This document shows positions 50,287-59,720 of a stretch of DNA of 64,000 nt, piece by piece; position 1 is the stretch's first letter; each line of letters opens with the position of its first letter. The notes under the pieces are model-generated. The model made no database searches, was not told the DNA's origin, and worked only from the letters and a program-made list of their open reading frames with translations. This DNA is from Amycolatopsis anabasis (lineage in GTDB: Bacteria > Actinomycetota > Actinomycetes > Mycobacteriales > Pseudonocardiaceae). Where the stretch lies: contig NZ_VTHK01000016.1 of the NCBI RefSeq assembly GCF_009765355.1, positions 62,001-126,000 on the forward strand, in the 5' to 3' direction. The position numbers and the translations under genes are program-made.

Positions 50287-51950
50287 GCCGAAGCCTCCTG
50301 ACCCGCCGCCCACTCGGTGACCACGCCGTCGAGCACGGACAGCGGCAGGGCGCCGCCGCCGAGGACGACGTCGTGGAAGTCGCGGACGTCGAACCGGCTG
50401 TCCAGGATCTCCTCCGCCCGCGCCCGGATGCGCTGGATCTCCAAGCGGCCCACCATGTACGACAACGCCTGCCCGGGATAGGAGATGTAGCGGTCGATCT
50501 CGGATTCGATCTCCACCCGCGGCATCGGGGTGTGCTCGCGCAGGTAGTCCACGGCCTGCCGGCGGCTCCAGCCCTTCGCGTGCAACCCGGTGTCGACGAC
50601 CAGGCGCCCGGCGCGCATCGAGTCCATGGTCAGCATGCCGAGCAGGGACACGTCGTCGGAGTACAGCCCCATCTCGTGCGCGAGCCGTTCGGAGTACAGG
50701 CCCCAGCCTTCGCTGTAGGCGTTGAAATCGCCGATCCGGCGCAACAGCGGGAGATCGTCCAGGCCCAGTGCGGTGGACAACTGGAAGTGGTGGCCCGGAA
50801 TGGCCTCGTGGAACGCGGTCACCTCGGCCGTGTGCCGGAACCGTTCGGTGACCTCGTAGGTATTCGCGAAGTAGGTGCCCGGCCGCTTGCCGTCGGCCGA
50901 GGGCCACAGGTAGTACGCGGCCGGTCCGCCGGGCGCCTCGGCCTCCGGCACCGGCTCGACGACCCACGGTTGCGGCGGGATCCGGCCGAACCAGCGCGGC
51001 GCGGCCTCCTCGGCCCGCGTGATCGCGGCGCGCGCCCCGGCCAGCAGTTCGTCCGCGTTCTTCCAGCGCAGCGCGGGATCGGTGCGCAGCCGGTCGAAGA
51101 TCTCCGGCAGTTCGGCGGTGCCGAACACCCGCGCCCCGATCTCGGCGTACTCGCGGGCCAGCCCGTCGATCAGTTCCAGGCCGGTCTCGTGCAGTTCCTC
51201 CGGGGTGCGCTCGGTGGTCGTGTGCGTGCGCGCCAGCAGGGTGTAGATCCGTTCACCGTCGGGCAGCCAGCACACGCCGGGGCGGTCCTCCGGCCGGCCG
51301 TGCGGCTCGATCTCGGCGGCGAGCGCGTCCTGGTAGGCCGCGAACCCGGGCCGGACGACCTCGTCCAGCAGGGCCGCGCGGCGGGCGGTGAAGTCGTCGT
51401 CCGGCATGGGCTGGCGGATCAGCGGATCGGCGGACGGGTTCGCGAGATACCGGTCGAGGTGCTCGATCGCGGCACGCACGAGCCGGGCGACCGGCACCCG
51501 CCCGGCCGCGACCCCGGCGCGATGCCGGTCCAGCGCCTGCCGGAGGTAGGCCGGGATCGCCGCGAGCCGGTCGAGCTGGACCGCACCCTGTTCGGCGCCG
51601 GTCACCGTGATCCTCGGCAGCACGGTCAGCAGGCCCACCGCGGGTGCGACGAAGAGGTCGCTGACGGTGAATTCGACGGCGTGGCTGTCCAACCGGTCGA
51701 GGTGGCCCTGGAGCTGGCTCAGCAGAACCTCGCGGGTGGTCCGGTCTTCGCCGGTCAGCCCGGCCGGATCGAGGGCGCGGGCCCGGGCGGCGAGCGCGGT
51801 GAGCTTCGCGCGGTGGTCCCGCTCCGCGTCCTCGCTCAGGTCGCCGAGGCCGGGCCGCAGCGGGTCGATGCCGAGAATGGCGGGCCACAGCGGCTCGGCG
51901 TCGAACATCAGGTCAACCAGCTCGTCGGCGAGCACGACGACTTCGGTCAT
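50283..51950 (-). CDS. DUF885 metallopeptidase-like protein, copy 2
   Basis: 555 residues, same architecture as copy 1: FHEAIPGHHFQLSTALGLDDLPLLRRIGDFNAYSEGWGLYSERLAHEMGLYSDD. Shared blocks include LCWLPDGE, VDTGLHA-GWSR and HTPMPRVEIESEIDRY. Upstream member of the two-gene unit. ATG 51950. Divergent from the winged-helix/Pro-rich gene at 52073. Confidence 0.87.
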   Translation of the reverse strand: MTEVVVLADELVDLMFDAEPLWPAILGIDPLRPGLGDLSEDAERDHRAKLTALAARARALDPAGLTGEDRTTREVLLSQLQGHLDRLDSHAVEFTVSDLFVAPAVGLLTVLPRITVTGAEQGAVQLDRLAAIPAYLRQALDRHRAGVAAGRVPVARLVRAAIEHLDRYLANPSADPLIRQPMPDDDFTARRAALLDEVVRPGFAAYQDALAAEIEPHGRPEDRPGVCWLPDGERIYTLLARTHTTTERTPEELHETGLELIDGLAREYAEIGARVFGTAELPEIFDRLRTDPALRWKNADELLAGARAAITRAEEAAPRWFGRIPPQPWVVEPVPEAEAPGGPAAYYLWPSADGKRPGTYFANTYEVTERFRHTAEVTAFHEAIPGHHFQLSTALGLDDLPLLRRIGDFNAYSEGWGLYSERLAHEMGLYSDDVSLLGMLTMDSMRAGRLVVDTGLHAKGWSRRQAVDYLREHTPMPRVEIESEIDRYISYPGQALSYMVGRLEIQRIRARAEEILDSRFDVRDFHDVVLGGGALPLSVLDGVVTEWAAGQEASA

Positions 51951-52072
51951 GGTCCGTCCCAGTGATCAAGTGAGTGTTGTCACCGAGCCTAGAGCCGGTG
52001 CCGGGTTTTGGGTGTGAAGAACCGGGGCGGGGTGCGCACGTGTGGTGGCGCGAGGCGGTAGCGTTGCCTGCC

Positions 52073-53053
52073 GTGGCCGTGACCGATCCCGTGGATGCCC
52101 GCCTGCTCGCCGCGCTGGCCGAGCTGGGCAAGGCGGCCGTTCACGAACTCGCGGCGAAGGTCGGCATGGATCCGCGCGAGGTCGCCTACCGGCTGGTGGG
52201 CCTGTCCGGCAGCGGCCTGCCGTTGCTGGTCGGGGTGGAAAGCGATCCGCACGGGCTGCGCGCCGCGCTCGCGGGCACCGGCGCGTGGGCCACGCACAAC
52301 CCCGGCGGCCCGGTGCGGGGCGCGCCGTCGGGCGCCTACCCGGTCCAGGGCACGCCGTCCGGTCCGTATCCCGTGCAGGGCACGCCCTCGGGGCGGTATC
52401 CGATGCAGCAGCAGGGTGCGCACCCGGTCGCGGGGACGCCGTCGGGCCGCTACCCCGGGCCGCCGCCCAACGGCGGCGCCCCGCCGCGCCCGCCGCGGCG
52501 GCCCGCTCCACCGCCACCACCGCCCCCGGCCCCGGTGCCGTCCGACCCGGTGATGAACACCTGGGGCCCGCCGCAGAGTTCGTCCTGGGCGCGCGGCGAC
52601 CAGGCGCCCAAACCGCCCGCCGCGCCGGGACAGCGCGCCGGTAAGACCGGCGACGTCCTGGCGACCGAGGGGCTGGAGGGCGAGCAGCTCACACTGCAAC
52701 TGCTCGAGGTGCAGGACCCGGCGGACTTCCTGTTCAGCGCCGCCGGATACCGGCTCGACGACGGCGAACGCGCGGTCGTGGTGCACACCGAGATCACCAA
52801 CCGCGGGAACGTCCCGTTCGTGTCGCTACCGGACAACTACCTCGAGCTGCTCACCGACCAGGGCCAGGCCGTGGGCAAGGCCCCGGTGTCCCTGTCCTCC
52901 CGCCCGCCGCACCGCATCGGCGTGCAGCCGGGCGAGACCGCGGGCGGGCACACGGTCTACGTGTTGCCGGAGGCGACCCGGGTGGTCTCGGTCCGGTGGA
53001 GCCCCCGCCCCGAACCGGACGAACGTTCCCTCACCTGGTCCATCGAGGACTGA
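52073..53053 (+). CDS. AsnC-like winged-helix, proline-rich repeat and DUF4352-like protein
   Basis: About 326 residues from a GTG at 52073. Residues 1-60 look like an AsnC/Lrp-type HTH (DARLLAALAELGKAAVHELAAKVGMDPREVAYRLVGLSGSGLPLLVGV). Residues ~75-165 are low-complexity, with four imperfect G-T/A-P-S-G-x-Y-P repeats and a poly-Pro run. The C-terminal ~130 residues form a beta-rich domain (LTLQLLEVQDPADFLFSAAGYRLDDGERAVVVHTEITNRG) like DUF4352-type sandwiches. No membrane segment. Function unknown. Confidence 0.82.
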   Translation: MAVTDPVDARLLAALAELGKAAVHELAAKVGMDPREVAYRLVGLSGSGLPLLVGVESDPHGLRAALAGTGAWATHNPGGPVRGAPSGAYPVQGTPSGPYPVQGTPSGRYPMQQQGAHPVAGTPSGRYPGPPPNGGAPPRPPRRPAPPPPPPPAPVPSDPVMNTWGPPQSSSWARGDQAPKPPAAPGQRAGKTGDVLATEGLEGEQLTLQLLEVQDPADFLFSAAGYRLDDGERAVVVHTEITNRGNVPFVSLPDNYLELLTDQGQAVGKAPVSLSSRPPHRIGVQPGETAGGHTVYVLPEATRVVSVRWSPRPEPDERSLTWSIED

Positions 53054-53071
53054 TCCCGGGCCCCGAGGTGT

Positions 53072-53120
53072 CATGAGGGGACCCCTCCTGACGATTTTTG
53101 TCCGGAGGGGTCCCCTCATG
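53072..53120. terminator. Long perfect hairpin between convergent genes
   Basis: Arms of 17 bases, CATGAGGGGACCCCTCC (53072-53088) and its exact complement (53104-53120), with a 15-base loop TGACGATTTTTGTCC that can itself pair GAC/GTC. It stands between the stops at 53053 and 53136. A T5 run lies in the loop. Likely bidirectional terminator. Confidence 0.8.
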
Positions 53121-53135
53121 GAAGTTGGGCAGGGG

Positions 53136-54062
53136 TCAGGATTCGGCGCGGAGGATGTCCAGGGCGCGCGCCAGGTCTTCGGGGTACTCGGCTTCGAACT
53201 CGACCCAGCGCCCGTCGGCCGGGTGGGCGAAGCCGAGGGTGCGGGCGTGCAGCCACTGCCGGGTCAGGCCGAGTTTGCGGGCGAGCACCGGATCGGCGCC
53301 GTAGGTCAGGTCGCCGACGCACGGGTGGCGCAGCGCCGCGAAGTGCACCCGGATCTGGTGCGTGCGCCCGGTTTCCAGTTTGATCTCGGCCAGCGAGGCC
53401 GCCCGGAACGCCTCGACCACCTCGTAGTGCGTGATGCTCGGCCGCCCACCGGCGACCACCGCGAACTTGTAGTCGTGCCGGGGATGCCGGTCGATCGGCG
53501 CGTCGATCGTGCCCCGGGTCGGATCCGGGTGGCCCTGGACGATCGCGTGGTAGCCCTTGTCCACCGTGCGTTCCTTGAACGCCCGCTTGAGCACCGTGTA
53601 GGCGTGCTCGCTCTTGGCCACCACCATCACACCGGTGGTGCCCGCGTCCAGCCGGTGGACCACGCCCTGCCGCTCGGCCGCCCCCGAGGTGGCGATGCGC
53701 AGCCCGGCGGCGGCGAGCGCGCCGACCACGGTCGGGCCGGTCCAGCCGGGGCTGGGGTGCACGGCCACGCCGACCGGTTTGGCGATCACCACGATGTCGT
53801 CGTCGTCGTGCAGGATCCGCATGCCCTCGACCGGCTCGGCGATCACCTCGACCGGATTGCCCGGCTCGGGCAGCGTCACCTCGAGCAGCCCGCCCGCGGC
53901 CAGCCGGTCGGATTTGCCCGCCGGTCTGCCGTCCAGCAGCACCTCCCCCGCCTCGGCGAGTTCGGCGACCGCGGTCCGCGACAGCCCCAGCAGTTTGGCC
54001 AGGCCCGCGTCCACGCGCATCCCGTCCAGCCCGTCCGGAACGGGCAGCATCCGCGCGGTCAC
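53136..54062 (-). CDS. rluD: RluD-family pseudouridine synthase
   Basis: 308 residues from a GTG at 54062. N-terminal S4 RNA-binding domain (RVDAGLAKLLGLSRTAVAELAEAGEVLLDGRPAGKSDRLAAGGLLEV), then the RluA catalytic domain with GVVHRLDAGTTGVMVVAKSEHAYTVL (catalytic Asp in HRLD), KFAVVAGGRPSITHYEVVE, KLETGRTHQIRVHFAALRHPCVGDLTYG. Makes pseudouridine in rRNA. GTGA overlap with lspA, a classic lspA-rluD pair. Confidence 0.93.
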   Translation of the reverse strand: MTARMLPVPDGLDGMRVDAGLAKLLGLSRTAVAELAEAGEVLLDGRPAGKSDRLAAGGLLEVTLPEPGNPVEVIAEPVEGMRILHDDDDIVVIAKPVGVAVHPSPGWTGPTVVGALAAAGLRIATSGAAERQGVVHRLDAGTTGVMVVAKSEHAYTVLKRAFKERTVDKGYHAIVQGHPDPTRGTIDAPIDRHPRHDYKFAVVAGGRPSITHYEVVEAFRAASLAEIKLETGRTHQIRVHFAALRHPCVGDLTYGADPVLARKLGLTRQWLHARTLGFAHPADGRWVEFEAEYPEDLARALDILRAES

Positions 54063-54637
54063 GCCGCCTCCTTCTTCGCGCCCCGGGCCGAGCTGCCGTC
54101 GTAGTCCTTGCCGAGCAGGGAAAGCAGCACGATCAACACCCCGCCCACGCAGATGGACGAGTCGGCGACGTTGAACACCGGCCACACGTCCCCGTTCGGG
54201 GCGAACACCGAGATGAAGTCGACGACATGGCCGCGCAGGACACCGGGCGCGCGGAAGAGCCGGTCGATCAGGTTCCCGAACGCCCCGGCCAGCACGAACC
54301 CGAGGCCGATCGCCCAGCCTGCCGACCGCAGGCGACCGGCCAGCCAGATGATCGCGCAGACCACGACGATCGCGACGATCGCGAGCAGCCAGGTCATCCC
54401 GGTGGCCATGCCGAACGCCGCGCCCGGATTGCGCACCAGCTGCAGGTAGACCGCCCCGCCGAGGATCCGGACCGGCTCCTGTCCCTCCAAATTGGACACG
54501 ACCAGGACCTTGGTGACCAGATCGAGGGCGAACCCGAGGACCGCGACGGAGAAGACCAGGCCGATCCGGCGCTTGGGCGGCGCGGCCTCGGCGGGGCCCG
54601 GGGTGGTCTCGGGTTGCGATCCTGGCTCGGTGCTCAC
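54059..54637 (-). CDS. lspA: Lipoprotein signal peptidase II
   Basis: About 192 residues, four membrane helices. Family motifs: YLQLVRNPGAAFGMA, LAGAFGNLIDRLFRAPGVLRGHVVDFI and FNVADSSICVGG; the Asp residues of VVDFI and NVADSS are the catalytic pair. An N-terminal hydrophilic tail of ~25 residues (Pro/Glu-rich) is longer than in E. coli but common in Actinobacteria. GTG 54637 or GTG 54652 may be the start. Acts on prolipoproteins such as RhaS. Confidence 0.93.
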   Translation of the reverse strand: MSTEPGSQPETTPGPAEAAPPKRRIGLVFSVAVLGFALDLVTKVLVVSNLEGQEPVRILGGAVYLQLVRNPGAAFGMATGMTWLLAIVAIVVVCAIIWLAGRLRSAGWAIGLGFVLAGAFGNLIDRLFRAPGVLRGHVVDFISVFAPNGDVWPVFNVADSSICVGGVLIVLLSLLGKDYDGSSARGAKKEAA

Positions 54638-54659
54638 CGCGCCATTGTCCACTGCGGGT

Positions 54660-55469
54660 TCAGGCGGGCTCCCCGGTGGGCCGCCGGACCACCACGAACG
54701 CGGCGATCACCCCGGCGAACACGATCGCCGCGGACAGCGCGAGCCCGAAGACGCCGCGGGCGAAGAGGACCCCGGACAGCAGGAACGCGCCCGCGACCAC
54801 GGCGAGCAGGATGCTGCGTTCCAGCCGGGCGAGCACGAGCAGCCCGGTGGTGATCAGCAGCGTGTCGATCCGGTCGGGCAGGAGCGCGGCGAGGGCGAGG
54901 AAAGCCGCCGCGGGCACCAGGACCGCGCAGGCGATCCGGGCCGCCCGCCCACCGGGCCCGAGCCGGAAGAACGACCAGGCCCCGGCGCACAGGCCGAGCC
55001 CGACCAGCGGGCCGCCGACGGTGACCGCGACCTCCGGGCCGTCCCCGGCGGCGCGGGCGATCCCGCCGAGGACGAACCCCAGCACGATGGCGCCGAGGCC
55101 GCCGAGGACCACGGTGATGAGCCGTCCCCGGGACAGCCCGGCGCCCGCGCGGCGCATCCGGACCGCGTACCACGCCACGGTCGCCAGGAACAGGACCAGG
55201 ATGGCGACCGGCCAGAAGTCGCGTCCGGAAACCGCGAATCCGAGACCCGCTGGATCCACGAAGAACTCCGGCACGATCACGTTCGACGAGCCCTGGACCG
55301 CGAACGTCGTCGCCATCATCTCCGAGCGCGGGGTATACGCGAACCAGCCGAAGCCCGGTTCCGGCCGCAGGGCCAGCAGCGCGAGCAAGCCGAAACCGAG
55401 CAGTGCCAACGGAAACCAGAATTCGCTCCGGTCTCCGGGAACCAGACCTCTCCTGCCGTTCTCACCCAT
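54660..55469 (-). CDS. Unknown multi-pass membrane protein
   Basis: 269 residues with about six to seven predicted membrane helices: LALLGFGLLALLALRPEPGFGWFAYTP, FWPVAILVLFLATVAWYAVRM, LITVVLGGLGAIVLGFVLGGI, VGGPLVGLGLCAGAWSFF, IACAVLVPAAAFLALAALL, LAVVAGAFLLSGVLF, LALSAAIVFAGVIAAFVV. An external loop contains RSEMMATTFAVQGSSNVIVPEFFVDPAG. No recognised family. Immediately upstream of lspA on the same strand; co-transcription possible. Confidence 0.8.
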   Translation of the reverse strand: MGENGRRGLVPGDRSEFWFPLALLGFGLLALLALRPEPGFGWFAYTPRSEMMATTFAVQGSSNVIVPEFFVDPAGLGFAVSGRDFWPVAILVLFLATVAWYAVRMRRAGAGLSRGRLITVVLGGLGAIVLGFVLGGIARAAGDGPEVAVTVGGPLVGLGLCAGAWSFFRLGPGGRAARIACAVLVPAAAFLALAALLPDRIDTLLITTGLLVLARLERSILLAVVAGAFLLSGVLFARGVFGLALSAAIVFAGVIAAFVVVRRPTGEPA

Positions 55470-55502
55470 TCGAGTGAGGGTAGTGGGTGCTCGGCCCGCC
55501 CG

Positions 55503-56843
55503 TCAGGCGGACAGGAAAGGCGGCAGTTCGCGCGGGTCGGGGCTCGGCGCCCAGCGGCCGCCGTCGTCGTGGTAGGTCCACCGGGGCCCGCGGGCGACGA
55601 TCTGGCGCAGGGCGAGCACGAGCCGGTCGACGTGCTCGGCGGTGGTGCCCAGGCCGAGGCTCACCCGCAGCGCTTGCCTGCCCTCCGCACCGGTGTCGCC
55701 GATCAACCGCCGGGTGGCGATGTGCGCGCAGAACGCGCCGTCGCGCACCCCGATGCCGTATTCGGCCGACAGCACCGCGGCCAGCCAGCCGGGCTGGAAC
55801 CCGTCGAGCACGAAACTCACCGTGCCCACCCGGTCGACCTCCGCGTCGAAGAGCCGGAGTTCGCTGAGTCCGGGCACCGCCGCCAGGCCACGGCGGAGCC
55901 GGGCCAGCAGCGCGGATTCGTGCGCCTCGACGGCATCGGCGTGCTCGGCGAAGGTCCGGCAGGCCACCCCCAGCGCGTAGACGCCGACCGTGTTCGGCGA
56001 ACCGGCCTCGTGCCGTTCCGGTCCGGAATTCCACACCACGCTCTGCTCGGTGACCAGCTTGCTGGCGCCGCCCCCGGCCAGGTAGGGATCGGCGGCGCGC
56101 AGCCAGTCGGCCCGGCCGATCAGCGCGCCCGCGCCGAACGGCGCGTACAGCTTGTGCCCGGACAGGGCCACGTAGTCCACGTCCAGTGCGCGCAGCGAGA
56201 TCCGGCGGTGCGGCGCGAGTTGCGCGGCGTCCAGGGCGATCCGGGCGCCGTGGCGGCGCGCCACCGCGGCGATCTCGGCCACCGGCAGGAGTTCCCCGGT
56301 GACGTTGGACGCCCCGGTGAGCACGACCAGCCGGGGCCCCTCGGCGCAGCCCGCGAGCGCACTGTCCACAGCGGACACCGCGGCGAGCCGGGTGCGCGGC
56401 GTCGGAATCCGGTGCACGCGGGCGCCCTTCCAGGGCAGCAGGGCCGCGTGGTGCTCGGTGTCGAACACGACGACCGAGGTGTTCCGCGGAACGGCGCGGG
56501 CCAGCAGGTTGAACGAATCGGTGGTGTTGCGGGTGAACACCACGGTGTCCCCGGTCCGGGCGCCGACGAACCGGCGCAGCACGTCCCGGGTGCCCTCGTA
56601 GACCTTTGTGGACACTTGGGAGGCGAAACCCGCGCCCCGGTGAACGCTGGCGTACCAGGGCAGGAACTCGTCGACCGCGCGCCGGACCGCGTCCAGGCAG
56701 GGCGCGCTGGCGGCGTGGTCGAGGTTGGCGTAGCCGATCCGCTCGCCGGTCACCAGCGGCACTTCCAGCCCGGCCCCGGCGACGGCCGGAATCCCTTTCG
56801 GGACAACGGATTCAGCGGTGCGGGATTCGAGAGCGAGTGTCAT
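55503..56843 (-). CDS. Class V aminotransferase / cysteine desulfurase-like, under SAM-IV riboswitch
   Basis: 446 residues. PLP fold type I, class V: YANLDHAASAPCLDAVRRAVDEFLPWYASVHRGAGFASQVSTKVYEGTRDVLRRFVGA, VFTRNTTDSFNLLARAV, RIALDAAQLAPHRRISLRALDVDYVALSGHKLYAPFGAGALIG with the PLP Lys in SGHK. Similar to SufS/Csd-like enzymes but substrate uncertain. ATG 56843 follows GAGGAGG; the N-terminally longer ORF (to 56990) merely reads through the riboswitch. SAM-responsive control implies a sulfur amino acid role. Confidence 0.88.
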   Translation of the reverse strand: MTLALESRTAESVVPKGIPAVAGAGLEVPLVTGERIGYANLDHAASAPCLDAVRRAVDEFLPWYASVHRGAGFASQVSTKVYEGTRDVLRRFVGARTGDTVVFTRNTTDSFNLLARAVPRNTSVVVFDTEHHAALLPWKGARVHRIPTPRTRLAAVSAVDSALAGCAEGPRLVVLTGASNVTGELLPVAEIAAVARRHGARIALDAAQLAPHRRISLRALDVDYVALSGHKLYAPFGAGALIGRADWLRAADPYLAGGGASKLVTEQSVVWNSGPERHEAGSPNTVGVYALGVACRTFAEHADAVEAHESALLARLRRGLAAVPGLSELRLFDAEVDRVGTVSFVLDGFQPGWLAAVLSAEYGIGVRDGAFCAHIATRRLIGDTGAEGRQALRVSLGLGTTAEHVDRLVLALRQIVARGPRWTYHDDGGRWAPSPDPRELPPFLSA

Positions 56844-56889
56844 CGGGAGCCTCCTCGGCGGTCCGGGGACCCACTGAGGAGTCCGCGCT

Positions 56890-56998
56890 TGCCCACCGCA
56901 CCTCGCGGCGGACCAGGTCCTCACCCGGGGCACCCCACCGCGGAAGGAGGGTTGCCGGCCAGCAAGCCGGGGCTTGACGCTGGCGCTCATGACCTGCC
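56890..56998 (-). ncRNA. SAM-IV riboswitch
   Basis: In the minus direction from 56994 the leader reads GGTCATGAGCGCCAGCGTCA, then AAGCCCCGGCTTGCTGGCCG, GCAACCCTCC, CGCGGTGGGGTGCCCCGGGTGA and closing GGACC at 56916-56920. GGTC pairs with GACC as P1, AGCCCCGGCT is a nested hairpin, and the GCAACCCTCC...CGCGGTGGGGTGCCCC core is the SAM-I/IV hallmark. A further hairpin CCGCC...GCGGTGG (about 56895-56913) matches the extra 3' helix of SAM-IV. This type is known mainly from Actinobacteria. It binds S-adenosylmethionine and should switch the gene off. Aptamer edges are approximate. Confidence 0.9.
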
Positions 56999-57077
56999 GG
57001 AGACGTTAGCGGATGCGACGCCGATCGCGCGACCGCGACCCAGCCGATGAGACGACGGTCACGCGATCGGCGGGGCA

Positions 57078-57791
57078 TCAACCGTCGTAGCGGAACCAGC
57101 CGGGAAGCGTCACCTGGAAGCCGTCGCTGACCCGGGTCGCCGTACCGCCGTACTGGTTGGGACCCTCGTTGAACCGCCAGCCGCCGAACACCTTGCCGTC
57201 GACCGCGACGCCGAGCGCGTCCGCGACCTCGCCGGACAGCCGCTCGTAGGAGACGCCGTCCCAGTTGCCGGCGGCGATCGGGTCGGCGGCGGTCGTGCTC
57301 ACCGCGGTGCCGGACAGGGTCCAGAGAGTGAAGTGCACGTGCGCGCCGGTGCTGTTGCCGCCGCACGGCAGCGCGTTGCCGATGTGGCCGAGTTCGGTTC
57401 CGGCCTCGACCTGCTGCCCGTCGGTGACCTTGATGTTCTCCATGTGGTAGTAGCCGGTGCGCCAGCCGTCGCCGTGGTCGATGGTGACCCAGTCCCCGGC
57501 CGAGCAGTGCTGCAGGTGCGCGGTCCCGGCGAGCGGGGCCCGCACGATCCCGTCATCGGGGTTGAAGTCGATCGCGTTCTTCACGCCGTTGTTGCCGTCG
57601 TCGGAGTGGATACCGGCCGAACCGGTCTGTTGCCCGGCCGCGAACGGCAGGCCGAACACCGGGAACTCCGCCGCCTCCGCCCCGGCGGGCGCCACGACCA
57701 GGGTCGCGGCGAAGACCACCCCGGCCGCCGCGGCGGCGGTACGAGGTCTCCGGGGTCTTTGGATCGTGGGATTGACACGCGTGTTGGTCAC
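57078..57791 (-). CDS. Secreted M23 metallopeptidase (LasA/beta-lytic type)
   Basis: 237 residues from a GTG at 57791 (AAGGAG nine bases upstream). Signal peptide with Arg-rich start (RPRRPRTAAAAAGVVFAATLVVAPAGAEA). Zinc-site pattern: H62 and D75, 13 residues apart as in M23A LasA/beta-lytic proteases, and H151-V-H153 (GAHVHF). Cys96 and Cys143 may form a disulfide. Predicted extracellular peptidoglycan endopeptidase. The C-terminal ~70 residues form a separate beta-rich region (GKVFGGWRFNEGPNQYGGTATRVSDGFQVTLPGWF), perhaps carbohydrate-binding. Confidence 0.86.
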   Translation of the reverse strand: MTNTRVNPTIQRPRRPRTAAAAAGVVFAATLVVAPAGAEAAEFPVFGLPFAAGQQTGSAGIHSDDGNNGVKNAIDFNPDDGIVRAPLAGTAHLQHCSAGDWVTIDHGDGWRTGYYHMENIKVTDGQQVEAGTELGHIGNALPCGGNSTGAHVHFTLWTLSGTAVSTTAADPIAAGNWDGVSYERLSGEVADALGVAVDGKVFGGWRFNEGPNQYGGTATRVSDGFQVTLPGWFRYDG

Positions 57792-58158
57792 TCCGCGTTC
57801 TCCTTCGTGCAGGGATTCCACCCAGTCGAGTTACGCCGAACGAGCGCAAGCTAGCCAGAAGAACCCCGCGAGGGAATACGCGGCGCACGTTCCCATTTAC
57901 CAGTTAGTCATCGCTGACCCCGGAGGGGGCGCCCGTTGCGGGGTGGGGTCGTGAGCGGTCAGGCCGGTTAGCCCTCGCTGCCCCGGTCGCCTCGTTCGGT
58001 CGCGTCGAAAGTGCGCGCACTTTCGGGGCGTGTCGCGGCGGCACTTCCCCATCGTGGTGACCTCCTTGCCCGCGGGAGCAAGGGGACCGGGTGCTGGGGG
58101 TCGTGAGTGTTCAGACCGGCTAGAACCGGCGCAAACGCTCACGACCCTATTTTCCGGA
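57792..58158. other. Non-coding stretch with palindromes and hairpin elements
   Basis: 367 bases between the M23 gene start and the antiporter stop, both on the minus strand. Contents: promoter region of the M23 gene, a half copy of the GTCGTGAG hairpin (about 57946-57970), a perfect 20-base palindrome CGAAAGTGCGCGCACTTTCG (58006-58025), and the full GTCGTGAGTG hairpin at 58098-58147. Short frames here are not credible genes. Confidence 0.7.
58098..58147. terminator. GTCGTGAGTG hairpin after the antiporter gene
   Basis: Arms GGGTCGTGAGTG (58098-58109) and CGCTCACGACCC (58136-58147) pair with one T-G, enclosing CCGG...CCGG. It ends 11 bases past the antiporter stop in the transcription direction, a terminator position. 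It shares most of its bases with the element at 23483-23530. Confidence 0.72.
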
Positions 58159-59640
<1,482 letters not shown>

Positions 59641-59720
59641 GCCTCCCGTCTACCCCTTTTGCCGGGTCAAGAATAGGGAGTCGGGTCGTTCTTCCCAGCC
59701 AGGTGGTGGTGGCGCGCCGC

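Noticed and set aside
56844..56990. N-terminal extension or leader peptide of the class V aminotransferase
   Set aside because: This stretch is the SAM-IV riboswitch; a strong ribosome site precedes the ATG at 56843.
57897..58142. 81-residue minus-strand frame in the region between M23 and antiporter
   Set aside because: It overlaps palindromes and the hairpin element and has no plausible start site or conserved sequence.
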